Source: Casp-actino8 sp964563545 (GTDB lineage: Bacteria; Actinomycetota; Acidimicrobiia; Acidimicrobiales; Ilumatobacteraceae). From it: a DNA stretch of 64,000 nt. Below are positions 38,918 to 46,323 of the stretch, piece by piece. How positions within the stretch are numbered: position 1 is the stretch's first letter; every line of letters begins with the position of its first letter. The stretch is taken from NCBI GenBank assembly GCA_964563545.1, contig CAZLXB010000001.1, positions 124,001 through 188,000 on the forward strand, given 5' to 3'. A program made the position numbers and the translations under genes. The notes below the pieces were generated by a model. It did no database searches. It had not been told where the DNA came from and saw only the letters and a list, made by a program, of their open reading frames with translations.

Positions 38918-40871
38918 CGAGTCCGTGTCCAGACGCCGCGACGAGCCCTGGCTCATGCGTACGTATTCGGGTCATTCCACGGCCAAGGCGTCGAACGAGC
39001 TCTACCGAACAAACCTCGCCAAGGGCCAAACGGGGCTGTCGATCGCCTTCGATCTACCCACCCAGACCGGCTACGACCCCGACTCGCCGATGGCGGCCGG
39101 TGAGGTCGGCAAGGTCGGGGTTCCGGTGTCGCACCTCGGCCACATGCGAACTCTCCTCGACGGCATCCCGCCCGGGCAGATGAACACGTCGATGACGATC
39201 AACGCGACGGCCGCCTGGTTGCTCGCTCTCTACGTGGCCAACGCCGAAGAACAGGGCGTCGCCCGATCAGCGCTCCGGGGCACCACGCAGAACGACATCG
39301 TCAAGGAGTATCTCTCGCGAGGTACGTACATCTTCCCGCCGGTTCCCTCGCGTCGTCTGATCGTCGACATGGTGGTGTGGTGCGCCAACAACGCTCCCAA
39401 GTGGAACCCGATGAACGTGTGCTCGTACCACCTCCAAGAAGCCGGAGCCACGCCGGTTCAGGAGATCGCCTACTCGCTCGCCACCGCCGTCGGTGTGCTC
39501 GATGCCGTTCGCGATTCGGGTCAGGTCCCACCCGAACAATTCCCGCAGGTCTTTGCGTCGATCTCGTTCTTCGTGAACGCCGGTATCCGCTTCGTCGAGG
39601 AGATCTGCAAGATGCGCGCGTTCACCGAGTTGTGGGAGCGCATCGGCCGCGAGCGTTACGGCGTCCAGGACGACAAAGCCCTCCGATTCCGCTACGGGGT
39701 ACAGGTGAACTCTCTCGGACTCACCGAGGCCCAACCCGAGAACAACGTTCAGCGAATCGTGCTCGAAATGCTCGCCGTGTCACTTTCCAAGAACGCCCGG
39801 GCCCGCTCGATCCAACTCCCGGCCTGGAACGAAGCTCTCGGTCTGCCGACACCTTGGGATCAGCAGTGGAGTCTGCGCATGCAACAGGTGCTCGCCTTCG
39901 AGACCGATCTCCTCGAGTACGGCGACATCTTCGACGGCTCTCGCGTCATCGAGGAAACCACTGCGCGAATCCGCGACGAAGCGTGGGCCGAGTTCGAGGA
40001 AGTCCTCGAGCTCGGTGGCGCCTTCGAAGCCGTCGATCATCTGAAGGGTCGACTCGTCCGTTCGATGGCCGAACGGACTCGAAGGATCGAGAGCGGTGAG
40101 CAGACGGTCGTCGGAGTGAACAGTTACCGCGAGACGGAGTCATCACCTCTTGGCGGCGAGGGAAAGATCGTCAAGGTCGATCCGGCGGTCGAGAAAGAAA
40201 CCATCGACGACGTGAATCGTTGGCGGGGATCCCGCGACGAAGACGCAGTGAAGAAGGCGCTCGACGAACTCCGCCGTGCTGCCATCGAGGGTGACAACGT
40301 GATGGAGCCATCGATCGCCCTCGCCAAGGCCGGAGGTACCACCGGTGAATGGGCCGGGCTACTGCGCGAAGTGTTCGGCGAATACCGAGCTCCGACCGGA
40401 GTGTCGGCCGCAGTGGGCAAACGTCCCGGCGAACTCGCCGCCGTGGCCGAATTCGTACGTTCGATTCCGGGTGGTCCGCCCAAATTGCTCGTGGCCAAAC
40501 CCGGACTCGACGGCCACTCCAATGGCGCCGAACAGATCGCTGTTGCCGCGCGCGATGCCGGCATGGAAGTCATCTATTCCGGCATCCGCCTCACACCCGA
40601 GCAGATCGCGGCCAGTGCCCGCGACGAGGACCCCGATGTCATCGGACTGTCAATTCTCTCGGGATCGCACCTTTCGCTCGTTCCCTCGGTCATTCAACAA
40701 CTCCGCTCGGCCGGAGTGACGATTCCGGTGGTCGTCGGCGGCATCATCCCGGAAGAGGATCGACCGCGTCTGATGGATGCCGGGGTCACGGCGGTCTACA
40801 CACCCAAGGATTACGAGATCGGGCGGATCATGCGCGACATCGCCGAGATCGCCGCGAGCGGGCGTCACTAG
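38910..40871 (+). CDS. ecm: Ethylmalonyl-CoA mutase (MeaA-like), B12-dependent, 653 aa
   Basis: Rearranges (2R)-ethylmalonyl-CoA to methylsuccinyl-CoA. MRTYSGHSTAKASNELYRTN is the substrate signature of Ecm rather than methylmalonyl-CoA mutase (which has Y-x-T-G-H). The C-terminal B12 domain has the DGHSNGAEQ motif (D-x-H-x-x-G), SILSGSH and VVVGGIIP. Catalytic and B12 parts are in one chain, as in the Streptomyces enzyme. Crotonyl-CoA carboxylase/reductase, its partner, is not in the window. The ATG at 38910 lies inside the end of aat. Confidence 0.9.
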   Translation: MADESVSRRRDEPWLMRTYSGHSTAKASNELYRTNLAKGQTGLSIAFDLPTQTGYDPDSPMAAGEVGKVGVPVSHLGHMRTLLDGIPPGQMNTSMTINATAAWLLALYVANAEEQGVARSALRGTTQNDIVKEYLSRGTYIFPPVPSRRLIVDMVVWCANNAPKWNPMNVCSYHLQEAGATPVQEIAYSLATAVGVLDAVRDSGQVPPEQFPQVFASISFFVNAGIRFVEEICKMRAFTELWERIGRERYGVQDDKALRFRYGVQVNSLGLTEAQPENNVQRIVLEMLAVSLSKNARARSIQLPAWNEALGLPTPWDQQWSLRMQQVLAFETDLLEYGDIFDGSRVIEETTARIRDEAWAEFEEVLELGGAFEAVDHLKGRLVRSMAERTRRIESGEQTVVGVNSYRETESSPLGGEGKIVKVDPAVEKETIDDVNRWRGSRDEDAVKKALDELRRAAIEGDNVMEPSIALAKAGGTTGEWAGLLREVFGEYRAPTGVSAAVGKRPGELAAVAEFVRSIPGGPPKLLVAKPGLDGHSNGAEQIAVAARDAGMEVIYSGIRLTPEQIAASARDEDPDVIGLSILSGSHLSLVPSVIQQLRSAGVTIPVVVGGIIPEEDRPRLMDAGVTAVYTPKDYEIGRIMRDIAEIAASGRH

Positions 40872-40874
40872 GAA

Positions 40875-41585
40875 TCAGACCGAGACGGGTAGCTGCGATT
40901 CGATCCAACGCTCGAGGATCGGACCGCTCTCGAAACTCGTGATCAATGCATAGCGCGGATGATTGTGCGGATGCACCACCACGTGCCACAGACGTTGAGT
41001 GTCGACGACGAAACGCGCGCCACGAGGTAGAGGTACCCGCCGTTCGGTCGACGGGTCGGGTAATCCATCGGCGTCGTTGTCCATGAGAAGCATGTAACTG
41101 TCGGGCTGATCGGTGAGTTCGACCCATGAACGCACGACCCAGCCCTCATGGTCAGGGTTGAAGCGATTGTTGTCGTCCCGGTGGATCGACCGGAACGCAG
41201 TGTCACGGTCTTGGGGCTCGAGTTTGATGATGCGAACCCGACCGAAGTTGGCACCGACCGAATCGACATATCGCCGGAGCGTGGGCGCGTGGTCGGCATT
41301 GGTGGTCCAGATCGCGTCCTTGTCGGTCTTGCCCTTGTCCCAGAATCCCCGACAGTCGAGCTGACCATCGGCCGACGCGAGTGGAGCGAAGTTGGTGTCG
41401 CCTCCGCTCTTCCAGTCCATGTATTCGAGGGACTCCCATTCGTGGGACGGCACCTCGAGGGGCATCGGACTCAGTGCAACGAAACCGGTTTCTTCGAGAA
41501 CCTTCAGGCGAGGGTGCGGTGTATGAAGAGGAATCTTGACCGACCAGTGATCCTGATTAGGCCAGAACTTCTCGCCCGCGCTCAT
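40875..41585 (-). CDS. Putative Fe(II)-dependent oxygenase / beta-hydroxylase-like protein (236 aa)
   Basis: The jelly-roll pattern around SIHRDDNNRF (H-x-D, ~residues 137-146) and VVHPHNHPRYALITSFES (second His and a following Arg) resembles iron/2-oxoglutarate oxygenases, possibly of the aspartyl/asparaginyl hydroxylase type. The N-terminal part is rich in Trp and not recognised. Function is therefore provisional. A leaderless -10 (TACACT, 6 bases) fixes the ATG at 41585. It converges with the mutase gene, 3 bases apart. Confidence 0.6.
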   Translation of the reverse strand: MSAGEKFWPNQDHWSVKIPLHTPHPRLKVLEETGFVALSPMPLEVPSHEWESLEYMDWKSGGDTNFAPLASADGQLDCRGFWDKGKTDKDAIWTTNADHAPTLRRYVDSVGANFGRVRIIKLEPQDRDTAFRSIHRDDNNRFNPDHEGWVVRSWVELTDQPDSYMLLMDNDADGLPDPSTERRVPLPRGARFVVDTQRLWHVVVHPHNHPRYALITSFESGPILERWIESQLPVSV

Positions 41586-41591
41586 GACGAC

Positions 41592-41597
41592 AGTGTA
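41592..41597 (-). promoter_or_regulatory. -10 element, leaderless promoter of the putative oxygenase
   Basis: TACACT on the minus strand, 6 bases before the ATG at 41585. Confidence 0.6.
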
Positions 41598-41602
41598 CGA
41601 AT

Positions 41603-41959
41603 TCAGGGGGTCGTTGTCTGCGCGACGGTCGTCGTGACAGCCGGTGGAATCGAAGCCCCGACCGGCGGCACCTTCAACCGCTGACCGGCTTCGATGGCAT
41701 CGGGATCGGTAATGCCGTTGAAGGCGATGAGGTCATCGAGCGTGATGCCGAACGACTGCGCGATGCCGTACAGGGTGTCGCCCTGCTGGATCGTGTAGTA
41801 CTCGACCGCCTCGGGAAGAGTGGTGGTCGTCGAGATCACGGGCGGCTGCGTCGCGACCGTGATCAGTGGCAACGTGCCGTAATCGTTTCCATCGTTGCTC
41901 CCACACGCCGACACGACGACGAGAAAGAGCATCCCGGCCGGTCCCACCCACTTCTTCAT
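41603..41959 (-). CDS. LysM-domain lipoprotein (118 aa)
   Basis: A lipoprotein signal with lipobox VVSAC puts the mature Cys at ~residue 19. A Thr-rich linker follows, and one LysM domain (~53-98: YTIQQGDTLYGIAQSFG, DLIAFNGI, LKVPP) that binds peptidoglycan. The C-terminal tail is Thr-rich. A leaderless -10 (TACATT, 7 bases) sets the ATG. No catalytic domain: a wall-binding anchor or adaptor. Confidence 0.88.
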   Translation of the reverse strand: MKKWVGPAGMLFLVVVSACGSNDGNDYGTLPLITVATQPPVISTTTTLPEAVEYYTIQQGDTLYGIAQSFGITLDDLIAFNGITDPDAIEAGQRLKVPPVGASIPPAVTTTVAQTTTP

Positions 41960-41966
41960 GGCCGAC

Positions 41967-41972
41967 AATGTA
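41967..41972 (-). promoter_or_regulatory. -10 element, leaderless promoter of the LysM lipoprotein
   Basis: TACATT on the minus strand, 7 bases before the ATG at 41959. Confidence 0.6.
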
Positions 41973-42011
41973 CGGGGGACGGGAGTCCACCGCACATGCC
42001 ACTTCGGTCCA

Positions 42012-43070
42012 TCAGGTCTGCCGACGGCTCACGAAATCGGCCAGGGTCACGAGTTCGCGCCGGGCATCGTCGGTGATGGGAGCACGTTCGATCGCTTCCA
42101 CCGCCTCGGTCGCCAAACGACTGATCGTCCGCTCCATCTCGTCGAGGGCACCCGTGGCGACGATGACTTCCTGTACCTCGGTCACTCCGTCGTCGTCGAG
42201 GACGCGGCGTCCGACGGCATCGAGAACCTTGCGTTCTCGATCGCTCGACATCTCGAGGGCCAGTGCGAGGAGAGGAGTCGGCTTTCCCTCACGGAGGTCG
42301 TCCCCCACCGGCTTCCCGGTGAGCTCAGTAGACCCGAAAGCGCCCATGACGTCATCGCGCATCTGAAAGGCATCGCCCAGAGGTAGGCCGTAAGCACTCA
42401 GAGCCGTGGTGAGTTCGCCAGCCCGTTCGGGTGCGGCCATGAGGGCACCAAGATGAAGCGGGCGCTCGATCGTGTACTTGCCACTCTTGTATCGACAGAT
42501 CCGCTCGGCTTTGAATCGACGTCGCTCGTGGTGGGCCGATCCCATGAGATCGAGAAGTTGGCCGACATTGAGTTCGATGCGAAGTTCGTGCCAGACGTCG
42601 CGGGCCGCGGCTGAAATGCCATCGAGCAGGCGATCGGAATAGACGAAGGCAAGATCGCCGACGAGGATCGCAATTCCCTCGCCGTAGCGACGCGATTCAC
42701 CACTACCACCATCGACTCGGTGCTCGGCGGCGAACACTTCGTGCGTGACGGGCTCGCCCCGCCGACTCGACGATCCGTCCATGATGTCGTCATGAAACAG
42801 CGCGAACGCATGCAGTAACTCGAGGGCTGCTCCAGCGTCGATGACTTCCTTGCTCTCCGCACGACCTCCAGCACCGACGTATCCCCAATGGCAAAACGCC
42901 GGCCGGAGTCGCTTGCCCCCGGCGTCGATCAACCTGGCGATCTCACCGACCGGCGATTCGAGATCCGAATCGAACTGCGACCATCGAGACTCCTCCGCGC
43001 GCAGGACTTCGCCGAGTCGGCGCTCCACCAGACCGGCGATGCGCAGTAACGAGGGCGGCGGAGTACTCAC
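42012..43070 (-). CDS. Polyprenyl / geranylgeranyl diphosphate synthase (352 aa)
   Basis: Chain-elongating isoprenyl transferase. GGKRLRPAF, the first Asp-rich motif LFHDDIMD (DDxxD), the K-x-x in SGKYTIERP and the second motif MRDDVMGAFG are in order. The second motif is DDxxG rather than DDxxD, as in several actinobacterial GGPP synthases. Product length cannot be read from sequence. The GTG at 43070 is set by a leaderless -10 (TAGGTT, 6 bases). It follows xseA-xseB, the usual neighbours of a prenyl synthase. Confidence 0.9.
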   Translation of the reverse strand: MSTPPPSLLRIAGLVERRLGEVLRAEESRWSQFDSDLESPVGEIARLIDAGGKRLRPAFCHWGYVGAGGRAESKEVIDAGAALELLHAFALFHDDIMDGSSSRRGEPVTHEVFAAEHRVDGGSGESRRYGEGIAILVGDLAFVYSDRLLDGISAAARDVWHELRIELNVGQLLDLMGSAHHERRRFKAERICRYKSGKYTIERPLHLGALMAAPERAGELTTALSAYGLPLGDAFQMRDDVMGAFGSTELTGKPVGDDLREGKPTPLLALALEMSSDRERKVLDAVGRRVLDDDGVTEVQEVIVATGALDEMERTISRLATEAVEAIERAPITDDARRELVTLADFVSRRQT

Positions 43071-43076
43071 GAGATC

Positions 43077-43082
43077 AACCTA
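43077..43082 (-). promoter_or_regulatory. -10 element, leaderless promoter of the prenyl synthase
   Basis: TAGGTT on the minus strand, 6 bases before the GTG at 43070. Confidence 0.55.
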
Positions 43083-43090
43083 CGGGGTGG

Positions 43091-43306
43091 TCAGTCTTCG
43101 AGACCGGCCACGACCTTGTCGATCTGCAACTTCGCGTTACCGATGCGTTCACGGCAGAGCTTGATCAGATCCGAAGCGCGGGCGACCTTCTCGGCCAGAA
43201 CGTCGACGTCTACATCGGCCTCTTCGAGGTCGGCGAGAATCGCCTCGAGTTCGACGATGGCCTCGGAGTATCCGATCGCATTCGGGTCTTCGCTCTTCTT
43301 GCTCAT
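43091..43306 (-). CDS. xseB: Exodeoxyribonuclease VII small subunit
   Basis: 71 residues, coiled-coil helical hairpin with the family pattern YSEAIVELEAILADLE and the Leu/Ile heptads of XseB. It assembles with XseA into the single-strand-specific exonuclease. The ATG at 43306 follows GAGGTGTCC, 12 bases after the xseA stop. Confidence 0.93.
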   Translation of the reverse strand: MSKKSEDPNAIGYSEAIVELEAILADLEEADVDVDVLAEKVARASDLIKLCRERIGNAKLQIDKVVAGLED

Positions 43307-43318
43307 GGACACCTCACC

Positions 43319-44689
43319 CTACTTGCGACCGTCTTCGGGGACCACGGCACCCACCGTGCTCGTGATGGTCCCGTCGGGCAATTGCGTCGTCAGAAGATCA
43401 CCGTCGACGACATCGGAGACCGACCGGACCACGAGTCCCGACGCCGTACGAGTGACCGACCAACCTCTCTTCATGAGTTCACGGGGGTCGAGAAGCCGGA
43501 CGCGTGCCTCGAGACCCCCGACTTGCAGACTCGAACGTTCGATGACCTGCGGAAGACGGCGCCGCAATCGATCGCGGCCGTTCAGAACCCTGACCTCGTT
43601 GGCGACGAGAGAGCTGGCGACGCTCGTGTGAAGTCGAGCGGACCGGAATCCCAGACGCTCTTCGGCTCGGTCGACAGCCGATCGAGTGCGGGAGGCGATC
43701 TGATTGGCCATGATCCGAAGCGCACTGTTCGACTCACCGAGAACTTCGGTCGCAAGGCGAGCGATCGAATCCCACGCTTCTTCGGTCGATGTCACGAAAG
43801 CATTGACTCGTTCGACGAGTCCGGCAGCACACGCGGTAGGTGTCTTGAAGCGCTCATGGGCGACTTCATCAGCGATGCTCGTATCGATCTCGTGCCCGAT
43901 GCCGGTGACCACCGGAAGTGGCGATGAGGCGATCGCCCGAGCGATCTCCTCGGCATCGAAGGTGGCCAGCTCCGCCCGACTTCCTCCCCCGCGCACGACG
44001 GCGATCACGTCGATGTCGTCACGAAGGCCGAGAGTGCGGATGGCCGAGGTCACGTCGCGTACTGCCGATTCGCCCTGCACCCGCACATCAGCCAAGCGAA
44101 GGTGAAAGCCCAGGCCGCTGCGTTCGATTTCGTGGCGGAAATCGGCCCAGGCCGCGCTCGATTCGCTCGTGACGACACCGACCCGCAAAGGGGCCGGGCT
44201 CAACTCGAGCTCGCGATTTCGGTCGTAATCACCCGACTCGCGAAGTCGGCGAATGAGTTCTTCGCGCTGGAGCGCGATGTCACCGAGGGTGAAGCGCGGA
44301 TCGATGTCGCGCATGTTCAGGGAGATCTTCCCGAACGGGGCATAGAAGTCGAGCGAGCCGAACACCCGCACCTTGACGCCGTTCTCGAGGGTCACTCCGC
44401 TGCGCTTCAGAACCGGGCGCAATTTGGTCATGACTCCGGCCCACAGATTGACGCTGAGTTGCGCCTTGCCACCTGATGGCGTCGCTTCCACGAGTGAAAA
44501 GTACGTGTGACCGTTCTTGGTGCTGAGACCCGTGACCTCACCCCAGACCCAGATGCCGCGGTCGAATGCCTCGCCGAGGACGTCGTTGATGGTGTTGGCT
44601 ACTTCGGAGACAGAAAATGTCGTCGACGGCTCGTCGTCGTCGAGTTCGTCTTCCCAGTCATCGTCTTCGTCGAACAGATCGTCAGCCAT
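43319..44689 (-). CDS. xseA: Exodeoxyribonuclease VII large subunit
   Basis: An acidic N-terminal stretch (~1-22, DDLFDEDDDWEDELDDDE) precedes the OB-fold domain (WVWGEVTGLSTKNGHTYFSL), the catalytic domain (GVVTSESSAAWADF, VVRGGGSRAELATFD, GIGHEIDTSIAD) and a long coiled-coil, ending with GWSVTRTASG. 456 aa. The acidic N-terminal extension is unusual. It starts 6 bases after the mazG stop and precedes xseB. Confidence 0.95.
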   Translation of the reverse strand: MADDLFDEDDDWEDELDDDEPSTTFSVSEVANTINDVLGEAFDRGIWVWGEVTGLSTKNGHTYFSLVEATPSGGKAQLSVNLWAGVMTKLRPVLKRSGVTLENGVKVRVFGSLDFYAPFGKISLNMRDIDPRFTLGDIALQREELIRRLRESGDYDRNRELELSPAPLRVGVVTSESSAAWADFRHEIERSGLGFHLRLADVRVQGESAVRDVTSAIRTLGLRDDIDVIAVVRGGGSRAELATFDAEEIARAIASSPLPVVTGIGHEIDTSIADEVAHERFKTPTACAAGLVERVNAFVTSTEEAWDSIARLATEVLGESNSALRIMANQIASRTRSAVDRAEERLGFRSARLHTSVASSLVANEVRVLNGRDRLRRRLPQVIERSSLQVGGLEARVRLLDPRELMKRGWSVTRTASGLVVRSVSDVVDGDLLTTQLPDGTITSTVGAVVPEDGRK

Positions 44690-44695
44690 GTCTTT

Positions 44696-44974
44696 TCAGC
44701 ATCCGCACGGCAACGACTGGCAACGTGGACACCCGGATGCGTAACGGTCGATGGCCGTCGTCAGATCGACGCCCATTTGATTGGCGAGACTCGCGACCCA
44801 CGCCAGCACGTCGGAGAATTCGTGGATCTGGTCGTCGCGTGAACCCTTGCGCACGGCCTGTGCCAGTTCGCCGATCTCCTCGGCCAGCCAGGCGACCGTC
44901 GACGGCACCCCACGATCACGGTCTCGTTCGCCGTACGTGCGCTCGATGACGTCTTGAAGTTCGCGGAGATTCAC
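44696..44974 (-). CDS. MazG-like nucleotide pyrophosphohydrolase (92 aa)
   Basis: All-alpha NTP-PPase with the metal motif WLAEEIGELAQAV and the later EFSDVLAWVASLAN (E-x-x-D). A Cys-rich tail, GCPRCQSLPCGC, ends the protein; this tail occurs in a subgroup of MazG-like enzymes and could bind metal. It hydrolyses non-canonical or excess NTPs. The GTG at 44974 is set by a leaderless -10 (TACGGT, 7 bases). Confidence 0.87.
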   Translation of the reverse strand: MNLRELQDVIERTYGERDRDRGVPSTVAWLAEEIGELAQAVRKGSRDDQIHEFSDVLAWVASLANQMGVDLTTAIDRYASGCPRCQSLPCGC

Positions 44975-44981
44975 GACCCCA

Positions 44982-44987
44982 ACCGTA
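44982..44987 (-). promoter_or_regulatory. -10 element, leaderless promoter of the MazG-like gene
   Basis: TACGGT on the minus strand, 7 bases before the GTG at 44974. Confidence 0.62.
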
Positions 44988-44999
44988 GAGCGCAGGACC

Positions 45000-45704
45000 T
45001 CAGCTGGCGAGAGCGTCCCGGACCAACCGATCGATCGCTTCGATCTCCTGCTCGCCCGATGCACGAACCTTCACCGTTCCGTCGCCTCCCACCACCACGA
45101 AGAAGGGAAAACCGTCCACCCCGTAGGCCCCGGCGGCATCCATGTCGGCTGAATCAGCCATGACCTCGAAGGGCCATTCCTTGTCGACGATCCATGCCGA
45201 CGGCGGGTAATTCGGACGATCGGCCGCCACGGCCGTGCTGATGCCGATCACTCGAAGTCCATCGGGAACCATGCCCGATGCATTCCATTCGACGAGGCGC
45301 GGAACTTCGGCGTTGCAATGCGGACACCAGTGGGCGAGAAAAACGAGCATGTAGGGCGTCCCGTCACCGGGAGTGACCGAGATCGGCGTGCCGTCGAAGG
45401 TTGCTCCGGATAGTTCTGGTGCACTTGCGCCGACGGACAGATCGGCTCCGGTGGATCCGAGCGGATCGAGGGCCTGTCCGCTCACGAGTACGGGTTGATT
45501 CTCAGCCGCTCCATCGACCAACGGAGCGGAGTCGGCAGTGAGATCCGAGACCTCCGTCGTCGAATCCTGGATGGACCCACCCGACGCTTCGTTGGAATCG
45601 TTTCCGGTGATCACCGAGATCACGAACGCGGCGGCGATCAACGCGAGCACACCGGTCACGATCCACTTCGTCGTTCCGCCCGCGGACTTCGTCTTCTCGG
45701 TCAT
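45000..45704 (-). CDS. Membrane-anchored TlpA-like thioredoxin (234 aa)
   Basis: N-terminal membrane helix (~14-33, IVTGVLALIAAAFVISVI), a Ser/Asp-rich linker, then a thioredoxin domain (~95-234) with active site AHWCPHCNAE (C-P-H-C, the DsbA-like dipeptide) and the cis-Pro loop GFPFFVV. It lies outside the membrane. CPHC favours an oxidase role, and the DsbB-like gene directly upstream would reoxidise it. A GAGAGGAAG ribosome site precedes the ATG. Confidence 0.9.
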   Translation of the reverse strand: MTEKTKSAGGTTKWIVTGVLALIAAAFVISVITGNDSNEASGGSIQDSTTEVSDLTADSAPLVDGAAENQPVLVSGQALDPLGSTGADLSVGASAPELSGATFDGTPISVTPGDGTPYMLVFLAHWCPHCNAEVPRLVEWNASGMVPDGLRVIGISTAVAADRPNYPPSAWIVDKEWPFEVMADSADMDAAGAYGVDGFPFFVVVGGDGTVKVRASGEQEIEAIDRLVRDALAS

Positions 45705-45737
45705 GACTTCCTCTCTCGTCGGATCATTCGTAACAGA

Positions 45738-46292
45738 TCAGTCGGCGACTACGGGTCGGTTCGAGTGACCCGAGGGTGTGACGAACAGCAGAGTCGCGAT
45801 CGTGACGAACCCGGCGAGAGCCATGAACGCAAGGGTCACGAAACCGAGTTCACGGAACCACACATCGGTGCACGATGGCCCCACACCACAGGCCGACTCG
45901 CCCCAGGAAGGCTTCCATTCGATGACGTAGTGGTACGCCGAGACCGCTCCGCCGGCCACGAGCAAGGGTAGGCAGTACCAGCGGGCCCCTCGATCACCGC
46001 GCCAGGCCGCTACACCGAGGATGGCCACGAGGGGATACATGCAGATGCGCTGGAACCAGCAGAGTCGGCACGGCACGAAATCGGCGACCTCGCTGAAATA
46101 CAAACTGCCGGCGGTGGCCACTGCAGCCACGATGGCGCCGAGATGCAAGGACAAGCGACCGATGTCCGACGAGAAGCGGGCGGCCATCTCCGACTGCCGC
46201 CGAATGATCCTCAGCACGATCACCACCGCCGCGCCCCCGAGAGCGAGGAGTGCCAACAGAGCCGTGAACATCTGCATCGCCGACACGTCCAT
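45738..46292 (-). CDS. dsbB: Disulfide bond formation protein DsbB/BdbC-like (184 aa)
   Basis: Four membrane helices; the quinone-linked pair is in VPCRLCWFQRICMYP and the periplasmic pair in ACGVGPSC. Passes electrons from thiol oxidases to quinones. Many actinobacteria use VKOR for this task, so a DsbB type is notable. The ATG at 46292 leaves 31 bases to the divergent sulfurtransferase-permease gene; CATACT seven bases upstream is a near-consensus -10. Probably operonic with the CPHC thioredoxin. Confidence 0.9.
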   Translation of the reverse strand: MDVSAMQMFTALLALLALGGAAVVIVLRIIRRQSEMAARFSSDIGRLSLHLGAIVAAVATAGSLYFSEVADFVPCRLCWFQRICMYPLVAILGVAAWRGDRGARWYCLPLLVAGGAVSAYHYVIEWKPSWGESACGVGPSCTDVWFRELGFVTLAFMALAGFVTIATLLFVTPSGHSNRPVVAD

Positions 46293-46323
46293 CACCACAA
46301 GTATGGCGGCGAAAGATGCGAGG

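Noticed and set aside
46021..46323. Extending the fusion protein upstream to 46021
   Set aside because: The extension would be antisense to dsbB and has no rhodanese similarity; the start near 46324 (or 46303) fits the family.
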